DNA from: Cynocephalus volans
Taxonomy: Eukaryota; Chordata; Mammalia; Dermoptera; Cynocephalidae
Assembly: GCF_027409185.1 (NCBI RefSeq)
Contig: NC_084472.1
Coordinates: 45,247,427-45,311,426, forward strand
Direction: 5' to 3'
DNA: 64,000 nucleotides
Within the stretch, counting starts at the first letter, position 1, and each line of letters begins with the position of its first letter. The notes beneath the pieces are model-generated. The model had not been told where the DNA came from, did no database searches, and saw only the letters and a list, made by a program, of their open reading frames with translations. Below, piece after piece: positions 1 through 34,860 of this stretch. The position numbers and the translations under genes are program-made.

Positions 1-411
1 ACTCCAGCTTGTTTTTCTTTTCTGTTTGCATAGTAAACCTTTTTCCATCCTTTCACTCTTAGTCTGTGTGAGTCTTTATGGGTGAGGTGGGTCTCTTGAA
101 TGTAGCATATATTTGGGTCCTCCTTTTTAATCCAGTCAGCCAGTCTGTGTCTTTTGATTGGGTAATTTAAGCCCTTTACATTAAGAGTTGTTATTGAAAA
201 GTGTTTATTTATTCCTAGCATTTTATTGATTGTTGTTTGGTTGTCTTAGGTGTCTTTTGTTCCTTTCTTTCTGATTTACTGTTTGTTTTCTGTTTTTGTT
301 GGTTCCCTGGGTTATAGACAGTGTTTTTGTTTGTTTGTTTTCTCCTCATGAATGCCATTTTTCTTATACTAGTGGGTTTTGATTTTTCTTGGGTTTTTAT
401 GGCAGTGGTAG

Positions 412-1259
412 TTATTTTTCAGGAAACAAACCCAGTACTCCCTTGAGAATTTCTTGTAAGGGTGGCTGTGTGGTGGTGAACTCCTGCAGTTTTTGTTTGT
501 CTGAGAAATATACTATTTGCCCTTCATTTCGGAAGGATAGCCTTGCCGGATAGAGTATTCTTGGCTGGCAATCTCTGTCTTTTAGTATTTTGAATATATC
601 ATCCCATTCCTTTCTAGCTTTTAGGGTTTGTGATGAAAAGTCTGATGTTAGTCTGATTGGGGCTCCCTTATAGGTGATTTGATGCTTCTCTCTTGCAGTT
701 TTTGAGATTCTCTCTTTTCCTTTGAGTTTTGCCAATTTGACTATAACATGCCGTGGAGAAGACCTTTTTGGGTTGAATGCATTTGGGAATCTTTGAGCTT
801 CCTGATTCTGAAGATCTGTGACTTTTCCTATACCTGGGAAGTTTTCTGCCACTATTTTGTTGAATATGTTTTCAATGCAATCTCCTTTTTCCTCCCCTTC
901 TGGAATACCCATGACTCGGATATTTGAGTGCTTAAGGTTGTCTGATATCTCTCTCAGATTTTCTTCAATGTCTTTGATTGTTTTTTCTTTCTTTTTTTTG
1001 TCTGCCTGTGTTATTTCAAACAGCCCATCTTCAAGTTCAGGGGTTCTCCAAATTCTGCAAGCCTGCTGGTTAAACTCTCCATTGCGTTTTTTATTTCGCT
1101 GAATGAATTCTTCAGTTCAGCAAGCTCTGCTACATTTTTTTTCAGGGCAATGATTTCCTTGTACATTTCTTCTTTCAGGTCTTGTATACTTTTCCTCATT
1201 TCATTATGTTGTGTAGCTGAGTTTTCTTGTATCTCATTCAGTTTCCTTAGAATTATCAC
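412..1259 (-). pseudogene. L1 ORF1, frameshifted
   Basis: The N-terminal part (1,259-1,011) is a coiled-coil segment with heptads such as IQDLKEEMYKEIIALKK. The C-terminal part (912-412) is the ORF1p RNA-recognition and C-terminal domain, with the family motifs NAFNPKRSSPRH, REKHQITYKG and ARLSFRNEG. The two parts lie in different frames, so a frameshift near 0.92-1.02 kb breaks the protein. ORF1p is the RNA-binding trimer of L1 particles. This copy cannot make a full-length one. Confidence 0.85.
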
Positions 1260-1599
1260 TTAAAATTCCTTGTCAGACATTTCAAGGGCTTCTTGTTCTA
1301 TAGGATCTAGAGCTTGAGAGTTATTATCCTTTGGTGGTGTACTTTCTTGATTTTTCCTCTTTCTGGTATCTTTTCTTTGATGTTTATTCATTGCGGCAGG
1401 TGGTTTCACAGTCCACAGGTTTGACGCTATTGTCTGACTAAGAAGTTGCTGGGGTTGCCAGTTTGCTATGGCTACCTCAGTGTCTGCTCAGTTGGCCACT
1501 AGTGCCTTGCAGGTGTGTAGTTGCCTCAAGTCTTGGGCCTCTCCGGGGAGCCACCTCTCTAGTCAGCACGGACTCGGCTAGGCTGCTGGGTCACGGGGC

Positions 1600-2200
1600 A
1601 GTACCGCAGCGTGTGTGGTCTCTGCCGAGCTTCCACCTCCCCTGCTGGACGTCTCCCTGTTCCGCTCATACTGGGCTGGGCTGCTGAGATGCGCGGAGGC
1701 ACTGCAGAGTGTGTGGTCTCTGCGGAGCTTCCACTTCCCCTGCTGGACGTCTCCCTGCTCCGTGCGTGCTGGGCCGGGCTTGGGATGGAGCCAGGTGGCG
1801 GTGGTGAAGCCTACATGCTGGATCATGCAGTTGCAGCCCCACAGGACTGTGGTCTCTATGGAGCTTCCACCTCCACTGTTGGACGTCTCTCTGCTCTGTA
1901 CGCACTGGGATTACGTGGCGGTGGTGTGGTCTCTGCGAAGCTTCCGCCTCCTCGGCTGGACGTCTCCCTGCTCTGCACGCACTGGGCCGGGCTGCTGGAT
2001 CGCGCAGCGGTGGCGTCATCCCTGCGGAGCTCCCGCCTCCCCTGCTGGACGTCTCCCTGCTCCGTGAGCACTGGGTCGGGCTGGGAATGGAGCCAGGTGG
2101 CAGCGGTAAAGCCTACCTGCTGGATCGCGTGGTGGCGGCCCCACAGGGTGTGTGGTTTCTGTGGAGCCTCCGCCTCCCCTCCACGTTTCAGTTTAAACCA
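1600..2200 (-). repeat. Tandem monomers in L1 5'UTR
   Basis: A GC-rich unit (plus strand: tggtctctgcggagcttcc followed by ctgctggacgtctccctgc) recurs at about 1,616, 1,717, 1,851, 1,928, 2,020 and 2,150. Units are about 75-135 bp long, and some carry an extra segment (ggatggagccaggtgg). This is the promoter end of the minus-strand L1. Long open frames across it are an effect of high GC and repeat periodicity and are not genes. Confidence 0.8.
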
Positions 2201-2330
2201 AGTTTTGGCACCTGGGAAGTCCAAAGATGGGTGAGGGCCTTCTTCCTGGTGGGGACCCTCTGCAGAGACCTGAGGCAGTGCAGGGTATCACATAGGTACA
2301 GGGCAAGAGCACATTAGTGTGCTTCTTCCT

Positions 2331-3732
2331 CTCCTCGCAAAGCCACCATTGCCCTAGATGTTTAATTTTTTAAGCTACCTTCCATTTCTCAGACTAAGCT
2401 ATGCTTTATCAATAGCGGGTACCTGAAAGCTAATAAGCTTTTAAGACTACAGATAAAAAATTGACTTTTAACAGATGTCTAAATATCTTGCAGTTCTTGC
2501 CGGCATACATTTGGGACACACAGTGAAAAATGACAAGGTATGAACATGCTTGCTTTCTTAGGAATTCTGTACAGAGGATAAGTCTTCTCTGAAGGACTTG
2601 GCAACAAATGTGGTTGGGTACTGACTTGATCCCAAATCAGAGTAAGTGGTATTATTGAAGTAGGACCCGCAAGCTTATACTGAAGGATCTCTGAGATGGC
2701 AGGTCAGCAACATGTTATCCCCCTTCTGACTTGGGATGCTCCTCAAAAACCAATTTTTCATAGTCAAAAAAATGCCTATGCTCATAGAAAAATCTTTGGT
2801 CCTATCAAGAATCTAAAATCTATATCCTTATAGCAGGCTTTTCTTTGGGGTGTGAGGTGAGACAAATTAATATATCTGAGCACCAATTTTATTTCTGTAA
2901 GAGAGGAACCTATTTGGTTCCCTGTTTCCCCAGAGAATGACGACAGAAATTATTAAAACTTGGCATCATCTGCAGTTCCTAGGAATGCAGCTAGTAAAAA
3001 GCTCTCTGCTCTACTTCTAATTCCTATTTTTCAAGCCAAGACTATACATGTTTGTAGAGAGTTCCAAATCTTCTCCAGCTAGTACTTTGCCAAACTAGAT
3101 AACTATCATAATTCTTCATTTTGCTAATAAGCCTCAAGCTGAGCCAGGGCAGCATTCCTTTGACTTCCTGACACAATGTGTTTAACTCAGTGAAAAGAGC
3201 ACTTGAACTAGAGACCTGCAGCACACGCTGGCTCGGTGACTTATTGGTCTGGAACCGTACAAGACTACCTCCATAAGTCTCAATTTTCTCATTGACAAAA
3301 GAAGTCTCACTTACTGCAGTGTGGGAAGACAGAATGAGATACATTAGTGACTGTGTAAAACACCCAGCAGAGAGCTGCTGTCTGTCCTCTCTATACAGCC
3401 TTCTCTATTTCACCCCATGATTTCTCCCATTTCATAATTTCTTTTGTCCTGTCAGGACCACCTAATTCTTCCCTGTTTTTTTTTCTGTGTTAATTTATTA
3501 AATATCTCAAATGGACACTGAGATATCATTACTCTCCACAAGTAGTTTACACAGTCTGGGTTTTCCTATTGTTTCTAGAACAGTTCTTCACAAAGATTAT
3601 TTATTTAAATGACTAATTACCAGTGTCCTTTACTATACAAGGGACCTTGATTTGGCTAGTTTTTCAGGACTCTGAATGCCATAGATGACTTATCTCCAGA
3701 AATAAGATAGAACCAGTTTGTTTCACACATAC
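2331..3732 (-). other. ACAA2 intron 7, no gene seen
   Basis: This is intronic sequence between the L1 and exon 7. A degraded MIR-like stretch may lie at about 3,215-3,350 (ctcaattttctcattgacaaaa). I see no other feature I can name. Confidence 0.5.
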
Positions 3733-28340
<24,608 letters not shown>

Positions 28341-29099
28341 AGCGGCGGCTCAGTCCTCGGCGCCGTAGGCCCGTCCAGTCTCGGCCACTGAGGGACCTCC
28401 GCCAACCACCCGTACCTTAAGGGCGTGGGCGGTACTCCTGGAGGCCACGCCCCTCGACCGCCACCACTTCCCGCAGGTCCCGCCCCCGGCCGGCGGACAC
28501 CTCGGGCGGGCAGAAGATGTCTCACTCTCCACGTGTCGCTGCCCTCTTCGTGCCATCTCGGGGAAACAAGGGTATCCCAGGCTCCTGGGAGACGGGCCTG
28601 GGAGAGAGGAAAACGAGCCTTGCGAGCGGGCTTCCCCTCACACGATAGTTTTTACAGACTTTCCTTCTCTGTTTCCAAATCGAGAGTTTGGTTTGACACT
28701 CTCCCACCATCCTATCCTCGGCCTCTGTAACTCCCCTCCCCCCGCAAGTGCTTCATGTTTTCCTTCATCCCCGCCTACGGATGTTGCAGAAAACACACAA
28801 GGCGACAGGACACCGAACACAAAGTGCATCAGAGGCTTGAAGGATGTGGGGCGCGGGCAGCCGCGGGCTGGGGGCGGGGCAGGAAGTTCAGTGGGCGGGG
28901 CCGGTGACGGCGCGGCCGCATTGGCTGAGGCCGGCGGCTGCGCAGACCGTTGGGAGTGGCCGGGCGATTTAGCTGGATGCAGGAGCGGGTTCTGGGTGCT
29001 GCTTGCGGCTTGGGGAGGTGGGTGCTGGAGGGTGTGCAGCGAGTGTGGTAGGGGTAGGGCGCTCCCGGTCCCCGATGCAGCTCCCGAATGAGCCCGCAG

Positions 29100-29115
29100 T
29101 ATTTTCCTTATATGA
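29100..29115 (+). other. U12 G22 methylation guide and D' box
   Basis: An 11-base antisense to U12 snRNA is followed at once by TATGA. The fifth base upstream of the box pairs with U12 G22, as the D+5 rule requires. A C'-like TTATGA (29,148-29,153) and CTGA (29,138-29,141) follow. Confidence 0.8.
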
Positions 29116-29280
29116 TCAGGCCCCGTTGCTGGCGGCGCTGAGAGGATTATGAAAACATGGCAGGCGAAGTGGGGCAGGGGACCGGGCGCGGGGGAGTTTA
29201 GGTGCGAGGGGCAGCGGGGAAGGCTAGACTGAGGGAGGTTTAGGGAGTCCTCTGCCGCTGTAACTGTGAGCCCTGGCCGG

Positions 29281-29307
29281 TGATGACGTGACCACTGCGC
29301 AATCTGA
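29281..29307 (+). other. U4 C8 methylation guide with C and D boxes
   Basis: TGATGACG (C box) is at 29,281-29,288, the U4 antisense at 29,292-29,302 and the D box CTGA at 29,304-29,307. The fifth base before the D box pairs with U4 C8. A second pair of boxes (GTGATGG at 29,322, CTGA at 29,338-29,341) follows, so the 3' end may lie near 29,320 or near 29,345. Confidence 0.8.
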
Positions 29308-29584
29308 GTTCTGGGAACCAGGTGATGGAGTGAGTTCTGAGAACGGACTGAGGCCTGGCGAGCAGGAGGCGGCCCGGGCAGAGGAGATGCCTAGAGATCC
29401 TCCGTCAGTGCTAGGGCTCTGAACTGGCCGGGCTGCCTGAGGCTTGGTTCGAGTGCGTGGGGACGTGTGGTTGGTGGCACTGGTGTTTTTTCCGAGTCGT
29501 CAGCGAATGCCTGCCCTAGAGTCTTGCTTTTCAAACCCTTTGGTAGAACTCTCGCAGTGTTTTGTGTTTTTGTTGTTTTGGTCT

Positions 29585-29760
29585 TTTTTTAACCCAACTT
29601 TTTATCATGGAAACATTCAAACATGGATGTGAAAAGGTGGAAAGACTTGTACAGTGAACACTCATATATCCACCACCTGTATTCTATAATTGTTAACATT
29701 TGGCCTTATTTGCTGTATCTACGGCTATCCACCTGTTATTCCATCAAACCATCCTTTTTT
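29585..29760 (+). mobile_element. Old L1M fragment
   Basis: The phrase tatcatggaaacattcaaac, then agtgaacactcatatatcca and attgttaacatttggcctt, is a known type of L1M 3' sequence. A T run lies at 29,757-29,769. Confidence 0.55.
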
Positions 29761-30189
29761 TTTTTTTTTAAATACAGACCTTAGTACGCTTCAGCCAATG
29801 AACACTTGAGCACGCAATAGAGTTGAAAATTTATTTACAGTTCTTTTTAAGGCATAATTTCCATGCAGTCATATGTACAAATCTTAAATTGGATGAACTT
29901 CACAAATGCGTGCTCTTGTACTTACTCTTCTGTTCATTTTGCTCTCCACATATTTAAGAAAAGTTAAGTTTTACAATTTCCCCCTCAATACCCTGCAAAT
30001 CACCATCAGAAACTTCCTCCAAATTTACTAAGTTTTCTCTAATTAGACATGTCACTAATGAGTGCATCCTAAAACCATTGAGTGAAAGGTTTATGTATAT
30101 TAAAACATGTAAGTATATGTAAGAATATTTATATAGTCTCAAAGTATCATGAAGAGGAAAAGGTACTTTTACAATGGAGAAATCTTGTG

Positions 30190-30855
30190 GGTATTACCTT
30201 AATCAAATGATCAAGCTTAACATCACCAGCAGTGGGACCAACTGACATCATGCACCCCCATGCTGCGTTAAGGACACGATCTCCCTTACGAAGGATTTCT
30301 CCTGAAAATTTCTGACCTGAATCTAATCATAAGGAAACAATAAGAGAAATCCAAATTGAGGGACATTCTGCAAAACAACAGTCCTGAACTCTTCAAAAAC
30401 GTCAATGTCATGAAAAACGAAAAAGACTGGGAATGGTATCAGATTAAAGGAGACTCAGAGATGTGAGAGTTAAACGTAATGGGGATCCTTAATTGGAGAA
30501 TGGGTTTAAAAACCAAAAAACTCTGAAGGACAATATTGGGACAATTGGGGAAACTTAAATATAAATTCTATATGAGATAGTGATATTGACATTTTCCTGA
30601 TTATGATAATTATAATTATGTAGGAGACTGTCCTTTGTTCTTAGGGGATACACATCGAAATATTTAGGGGTGAAGAATCATGTCTGCAACTAACTTTCTC
30701 AAATGATTCTTAAAAAATATGTATACACTGGTAGAGAAAAAAAGAGAAAGCAATTGTGGCAAAATTAAATATAAATGAAGAGTAAATGGTTGTTCCTTGT
30801 TCTATTTTTACAACTTTTCTGTAGGTTTTAACTTTTTCAAAATAAAAGTTGGGAG
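30190..30855 (+). mobile_element. Old L1M 3'-UTR
   Basis: It reads ctaatcataaggaaac, then gagggacattctgcaaaac, gggacaattggggaaactta, gtcctttgttcttaggggat and ends ttcaaaataaaagttggga with the L1 poly(A) signal. It is homologous to 21,440-21,745. The left 130 bp look exon-like by chance (see rejected list). Confidence 0.7.
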
Positions 30856-31288
30856 GAAAAGTGTCCTTCAAGTAAGTTACAAAATTACTTGAAACAAATT
30901 ATTCTCTAAAGTATTTAGTTCTTTTCATGTTTACATAACTACTCAAGGAGGTATATATTGTACAATACTAAATATATATATCAGAATTAGTTATAATTTT
31001 GTGGCCTAGACATGGAAACTTGTATGAGATGTAAAGTTACCGATCTACTCTTAGATATTTAGCTTTCAGTATTTTTAGAAGTGCAATACTATTATCTTTC
31101 TGTATGTTTTTTTAGGGGGGAGGAAGCAGAAGGGAGTAGTGTGAACATAAAACTGGAAATTAGTGAATCTGTTAATTTGTAAATTCTAGTGTTAAGATTA
31201 TATCAGGATTTCAGAAATATCTAGCCTCAGCCATATATTCCATATTTTCAGGGTCATTTTCCTATGTTTAAACACCAGTTTCCCCTGC

Positions 31289-31690
31289 TGTCTTAGTCTG
31301 TTTCTGTTGCTTATAACAGAAATACTGGAAACTGGGTAAGTTGTAATGAAACACTTTTTATTGCTTACAGTTTGGGAAGCTGGGAAGGCCAAAGTCCAAG
31401 GAACATTTCTAGTGAGAGCCTTCTCTTGGGGGTGACTCTGCGTAGCAACGCAGGGTGTCACATGGTGGATATGGCAGGAGCAGAAAGAGATCTTTTCACG
31501 CATCAGAACCACACCATCAGAACCACACCAACGACCATCATTAAACCTATTAAATGGATTAATCTATTCACTGTGGCATGGATGTCACAATCTAATCACC
31601 TCTTCAAAATCCCACCTTTCAATACCATAATTACCCTAAGTCTTGGGGTGTTTCCACTAGCCTTAAGACATTGTCTCAAACTTGGGTGAA
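31289..31690 (-). mobile_element. MaLR solo LTR
   Basis: It starts tgtcttagtctgtttctgtt and shares aactgggtaag, cagtttgggaagctgggaag and caatctaatcacctcttcaa with the LTR at 25,734-26,143. It carries a short direct repeat (catcagaaccacac, twice) at about 31,501-31,530. The right end is approximate. Confidence 0.75.
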
Positions 31691-31829
31691 AGATAAATGT
31701 TTTTTCTTCTGCTTGTTTGAGTTATTTACAGTTTCTATATCCTTAGTAAGCCCTAGTTTGAACTTCATTTAATAATATAACATTAAGCAAATCCTCCTTG
31801 GGTCTAAGTTTACTCTGCAAAATACTACA

Positions 31830-31885
31830 CTGGGCTGGCTGGTTAGCTCAGTTGATTAGAGCAGAGCCTTATAACAACACAATAC
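31830..31885 (+). repeat. tRNA-Ile-type SINE, truncated head
   Basis: Only the first part is present: ggctggctggttagctcagttg, then attagagcagagccttataa. The B box and tail are missing. Confidence 0.65.
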
Positions 31886-31890
31886 TATGT

Positions 31891-32770
31891 TGGTGGAAGG
31901 AGGCAACACTGTTCATGCTCTTTAGCCAAAATATCACCAGAAACACACCTATATTGAGCAAGTTGGGTTTAATGTTCGTTGCAGCAAGGGAGACTGCACA
32001 CCATGGGTGTACCTTAGGGAATCGTGGGGCATCTCAATAAGAGTGTGTTACCATTTGGGCTTTGGTTAGATGATTTGGGGAGGGTCCAAAGCAGCAAGGG
32101 TTCACTCTGGATTGGGTGCTGTCAGGAAGGTGGGACAAGTCTTGTACTGGGTACCTTAATCTTATCTTGAAAGAGGGCAGACTAGAGCTAGGCTAAAGCT
32201 GCAGCTGGTAAAGAAGTTACAGCCCCTCATGTTAGCTGGGAGATGGGATTTTGGTATTGTGTGGTTTACACATTGATCTTGTTTTTATCTGTGTCTACAG
32301 GTCTTGCTTTGTCTCACTTCACAGAGTGACCTTTTCTGATGTTGGTGTAAGATTGTTTATGTGCAAAAGAATAACAGTCTTCGCAGGGAGTACCAGGACA
32401 GCTTCTAACACGACCCAGGCCTAACTCTAGGTATCTGACCAGGTCTTGGAGGTCGTGCTGCTTTTCTCTTTTTCACCTGCTGCTTAGCAGTTGTATCTTA
32501 TATGAAATTTGGCTCTTTCCAGACATAGTTTTCCCATTGAGGCTTTGAAGATAGGACTAGATCTGAGTACAAGGTGAGGGATTTTGGAAGTGAGGGTTTT
32601 CTTCAGTCAGCCACTAAGAGGTGAATCTATCCTTAGGTTGGAAGTTGGGTTCAAGAGGCAATTTTTTGCTAAATGGTATATTGTGAAAATTTTTCTGTAT
32701 CATGAATATTTCATCAGTGGTTCCTAATGATGGGTGTTTAAGGGCACTATCCCTGGAGATGTCTCTTCTA
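31891..32770. other. Intergenic, nothing assigned
   Basis: Unique-looking intergenic sequence between ACAA2/SCARNA17 and MYO5B. No coding frame with a domain is seen, and I recognise no repeat with confidence. Confidence 0.4.
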
Positions 32771-32785
32771 TAAATTTGGGTGGGA

Positions 32786-32823
32786 GGTGGCGCTGTTGTG
32801 CAATGGATAGCGCATTGGACTTC
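32786..32823 (+). pseudogene. Retroposed 5' half of tRNA-Arg(TCT)
   Basis: 38 bp, ending in gtgcaatggatagcgcattg plus gacttc and running into the T of the anticodon TCT. This follows tRNA-Arg-TCT from near the 5' end to the anticodon loop and then stops. The 15-bp sequence TAAATTTGGGTGGGA lies directly on both sides (32,771-32,785 and 32,824-32,838). There is no A tail. The T stem, acceptor 3' side and B box are absent, so it is not a working tRNA gene. Confidence 0.85.
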
Positions 32824-32859
32824 TAAATTTGGGTGGGACTAGTTATGTGAACTTCTTTT

Positions 32860-33415
32860 TTAAAGATTTCCAGGTGATTTTGATGTGTGCATCTAGTTAA
32901 ACAGTATACTCATGTTCCCATACAGATGTGCAGTTTCTGGGCTCTCCATTCTGTTCCACTGGGTCAATTTTTCTATCTCTGTGCCAATCCCACACCTCTT
33001 AATTACTAAAGTTTTATAATAAGTTTCAGTACCTACTAGGGAAAGTCTTCTTTATCTGTGGGCCTTTGCTCTTCCATGTAAATTTTAGAATGAGCTTGTC
33101 AGCTTTCACAAAAAAACCATGTTGAGATTTTTTTAATCTATTAATCAACTTGGGGACAATTGACATTTTTGTGTTATGGAGTCTTTTTATCCATGTACAT
33201 GATTTCTCCATTTTTTGTTTTGTTTTTCACTTATATTTTATAAATTCCTCCATATAGTATTTTCCCACTGATTTTTAATGCCATCTGTACCATATGTTGT
33301 TATGCATATTATTGGGTCTGTATACTTTCATTGATCTGCTAGTCTTTTTCTACACCATAACTGCCTTGAATTCCATAGCTTTAAAGTAATTGCTCAATAA
33401 ACCTTGTTACCTTAT
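32860..33415 (-). mobile_element. Old L1 fragment, minus strand
   Basis: Plus-strand text such as ggtcaatttttctatctctg, tgccaatcccacacctctta and tttagaatgagcttgtcagc is the reverse complement of L1 ORF2 C-terminal and nearby coding. The minus frame at 33,211-33,026 reads TWIKRLHNTKMSIVPKLINRL, an L1 ORF2 motif. Confidence 0.75.
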
Positions 33416-33601
33416 AGGGGAAGTTTTTTTCCCCACTCCCTACTTTCAGATCACAGTGTGCTGACCCCTGGTTTAAAGGATCACGGCGCATGTTTGAATA
33501 TGGGCCCCAGAATGAAGTTTCTTGAGAAAGCATTAAAAACAAATTTCTCAGCCAATGTGTACCTTCAGAGTTTTACATTTTGTTTATATCTGACATACCA
33601 C

Positions 33602-33621
33602 TTTATTCAAAAGTATTTATT
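33602..33621 (-). terminator. Candidate MYO5B poly(A) signals
   Basis: Two AATAAA hexamers on the minus strand (33,616-33,621 and 33,602-33,607) lie near the end of unique sequence downstream of the MYO5B stop codon, before the intergenic L1 piece. Another AATAAA lies at 33,987-33,992. Cleavage would fall about 10-30 bases to the left of the signal used. The choice rests on position only. Confidence 0.4.
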
Positions 33622-34779
33622 TCCACAAATTTTTATCCACAGGTGAATATTACAGTGACTATTACAGGCATTTTCCTATAAACACAGGTGTAATTTACAG
33701 ATATTCAAGGTGGAAAAATATTTTTATCAGTAGTATCTCTTCATAATGTCTGATTTACCCCTGAATATGTGAACTCTTTCAGAGAGGCAGTCCTTCATCT
33801 AAACATCAGTTGGTGGCAAAATGTTATATTCAAATCTGGTGCAATGTCACTTTGGAAAGTGGCTTCATTTCATTTCTGGTTGATTCCCTTTATTAGAGTT
33901 AGAACTTTTTTTTTTTTTTTTAAGGAAAAACAATCTTTAGTATCTAATGGCCTTTATAATAATAATTTAAAAACCCAGCCCTATGTTTTATTGTCATTGG
34001 CATTAGCATCTTTCTATAGCTCCTAATTCTCCAATTATGGCACCAATGTGTACAAAAAGTGAATTATGGTTATTTGGCTCATGCAACAAATTAATTTGAG
34101 AAACTGACTGCACATATCCTTTGAGGAAAAACTACAGGGTCTCGCCCCATGCTATCACATTTTACTAACCATTTAGTCACGTAGGCTTTATAAAAAAGCT
34201 TTAATTTAGGATGCCCTTGCTGCCTTAAAATTAGGTCAAATGTATAACAACTTACTTTATGCACAAGAAATGGATTCTAATTTATTTGTTACTATAATTG
34301 TAATGCATTACTTAAGGCTCTACGTAAATAATTGATTGATGGTAGGAGTGTTAGTTTTTTTCTTTATTTTCCAAGCTACTAGTTTTGTTTTTATAAAAGC
34401 CTTAAAATTTAGTACTGAAAAAAATCAATGGAAACAACTCCTATTGACATGCTCCATGGAGGGGGGTAAAAGTCTACTTTTGGGTCTAATCTCCTTCCCA
34501 GGTGAATCTACAGGTAGCATAACTAACTGCAGCTATCATGGCATGGGGAGAACACACGTAGGAAATATGCATGTCAGCTTCAGCAACAGTGAATTCATGT
34601 GTACATACATTACCATAGGTAGACAAGCCCCTTATAATACTTAAAACACAAACTTATCTATAAATATTTGATTTTTAAATGATCTTTAAAATGCTTGTGG
34701 TCTAATGTTTCAAAAGACAAATTAAAACTCCACCACAATGTTACATTGAACAGTGAAATTCTTCTCACAGCAACACTTA

Positions 34780-34860
34780 TGAGAGTACTTCAAAAAAATT
34801 TACAGGAAGATTCACGTTGTCTTTTAATTCCATTTTTCCACAAACTTTTTGAACCAACCT
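34780..34860. mobile_element. Palindromic mini-transposon, copy 1
   Basis: It starts TGAGAGTACTTCAAAAAAATT and ends near aaactttttgaacca. The layout is the same as copies at 36,877 and 42,344, with gaagattcacgttgtctttt in the middle. The right end is degraded. A TA precedes the left end (34,778-34,779). Confidence 0.7.

Larger units (their letters stand above)
1..2330 (-). mobile_element. L1 retrotransposon, 5' part, cut by window edge
   Basis: Read on the minus strand this runs 5'UTR (about 2,330-1,460), leader, ORF1 (1,259-412), then the start of ORF2. The bases below 350 translate on the minus strand to an L1 endonuclease start (LNVKGLNYPIKRHRLADW, then ETHLTHKDSHRL). The rest of ORF2 lies outside the window. 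The element sits in an ACAA2 intron, in the same orientation as the gene. It is related to the plus-strand L1 at 12.9-21.0 kb through ORF1, but its 5'UTR is different. Confidence 0.9.
28960..29345 (+). ncRNA. SCARNA17: SCARNA17 (mgU12-22/U4-8), C/D-type Cajal-body guide RNA
   Basis: This RNA guides 2'-O-methylation of U12 snRNA at G22 and U4 snRNA at C8 in Cajal bodies. Both guides can be read here. TATTTTCCTTA (29,100-29,110) is complementary to U12 18-28 and is followed by the D'-like TATGA, which puts G22 five bases from the box. CCACTGCGCAA (29,292-29,302) is complementary to U4 5-15, and the CTGA at 29,304-29,307 puts C8 at the fifth base. A G/T-rich stretch (about 29,010-29,062) resembles the GU-rich part known in the large scaRNAs. 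The gene is an independent unit next to ACAA2, as in human. The ends are approximate, since I placed them from the promoter boxes and the usual length of about 400 nt. Confidence 0.85.

Noticed and set aside
1611-2234. 207-codon plus-strand frame with repeated LLDVSLL-type units, as a repeat protein gene.
   Set aside because: It is the antisense of L1 5'UTR monomers. All frames on both strands stay open there because of GC content and periodicity.
28425-29091. Plus-strand open frames of 101 and 132 codons in the CpG island.
   Set aside because: They are GC-driven frames that overlap the ACAA2 promoter and the SCARNA17 gene. No protein motif was seen.
30197-30320. An exon-like minus-strand open frame of about 41 codons with AG before it and GT after it.
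   Set aside because: The flanking text (ctaatcataaggaaac, gagggacattctgcaaaac) is L1M 3'-UTR, and the putative exon continues the same element (gatcaagcttaacatcacca is an L1M-type phrase). No protein family was recognised.
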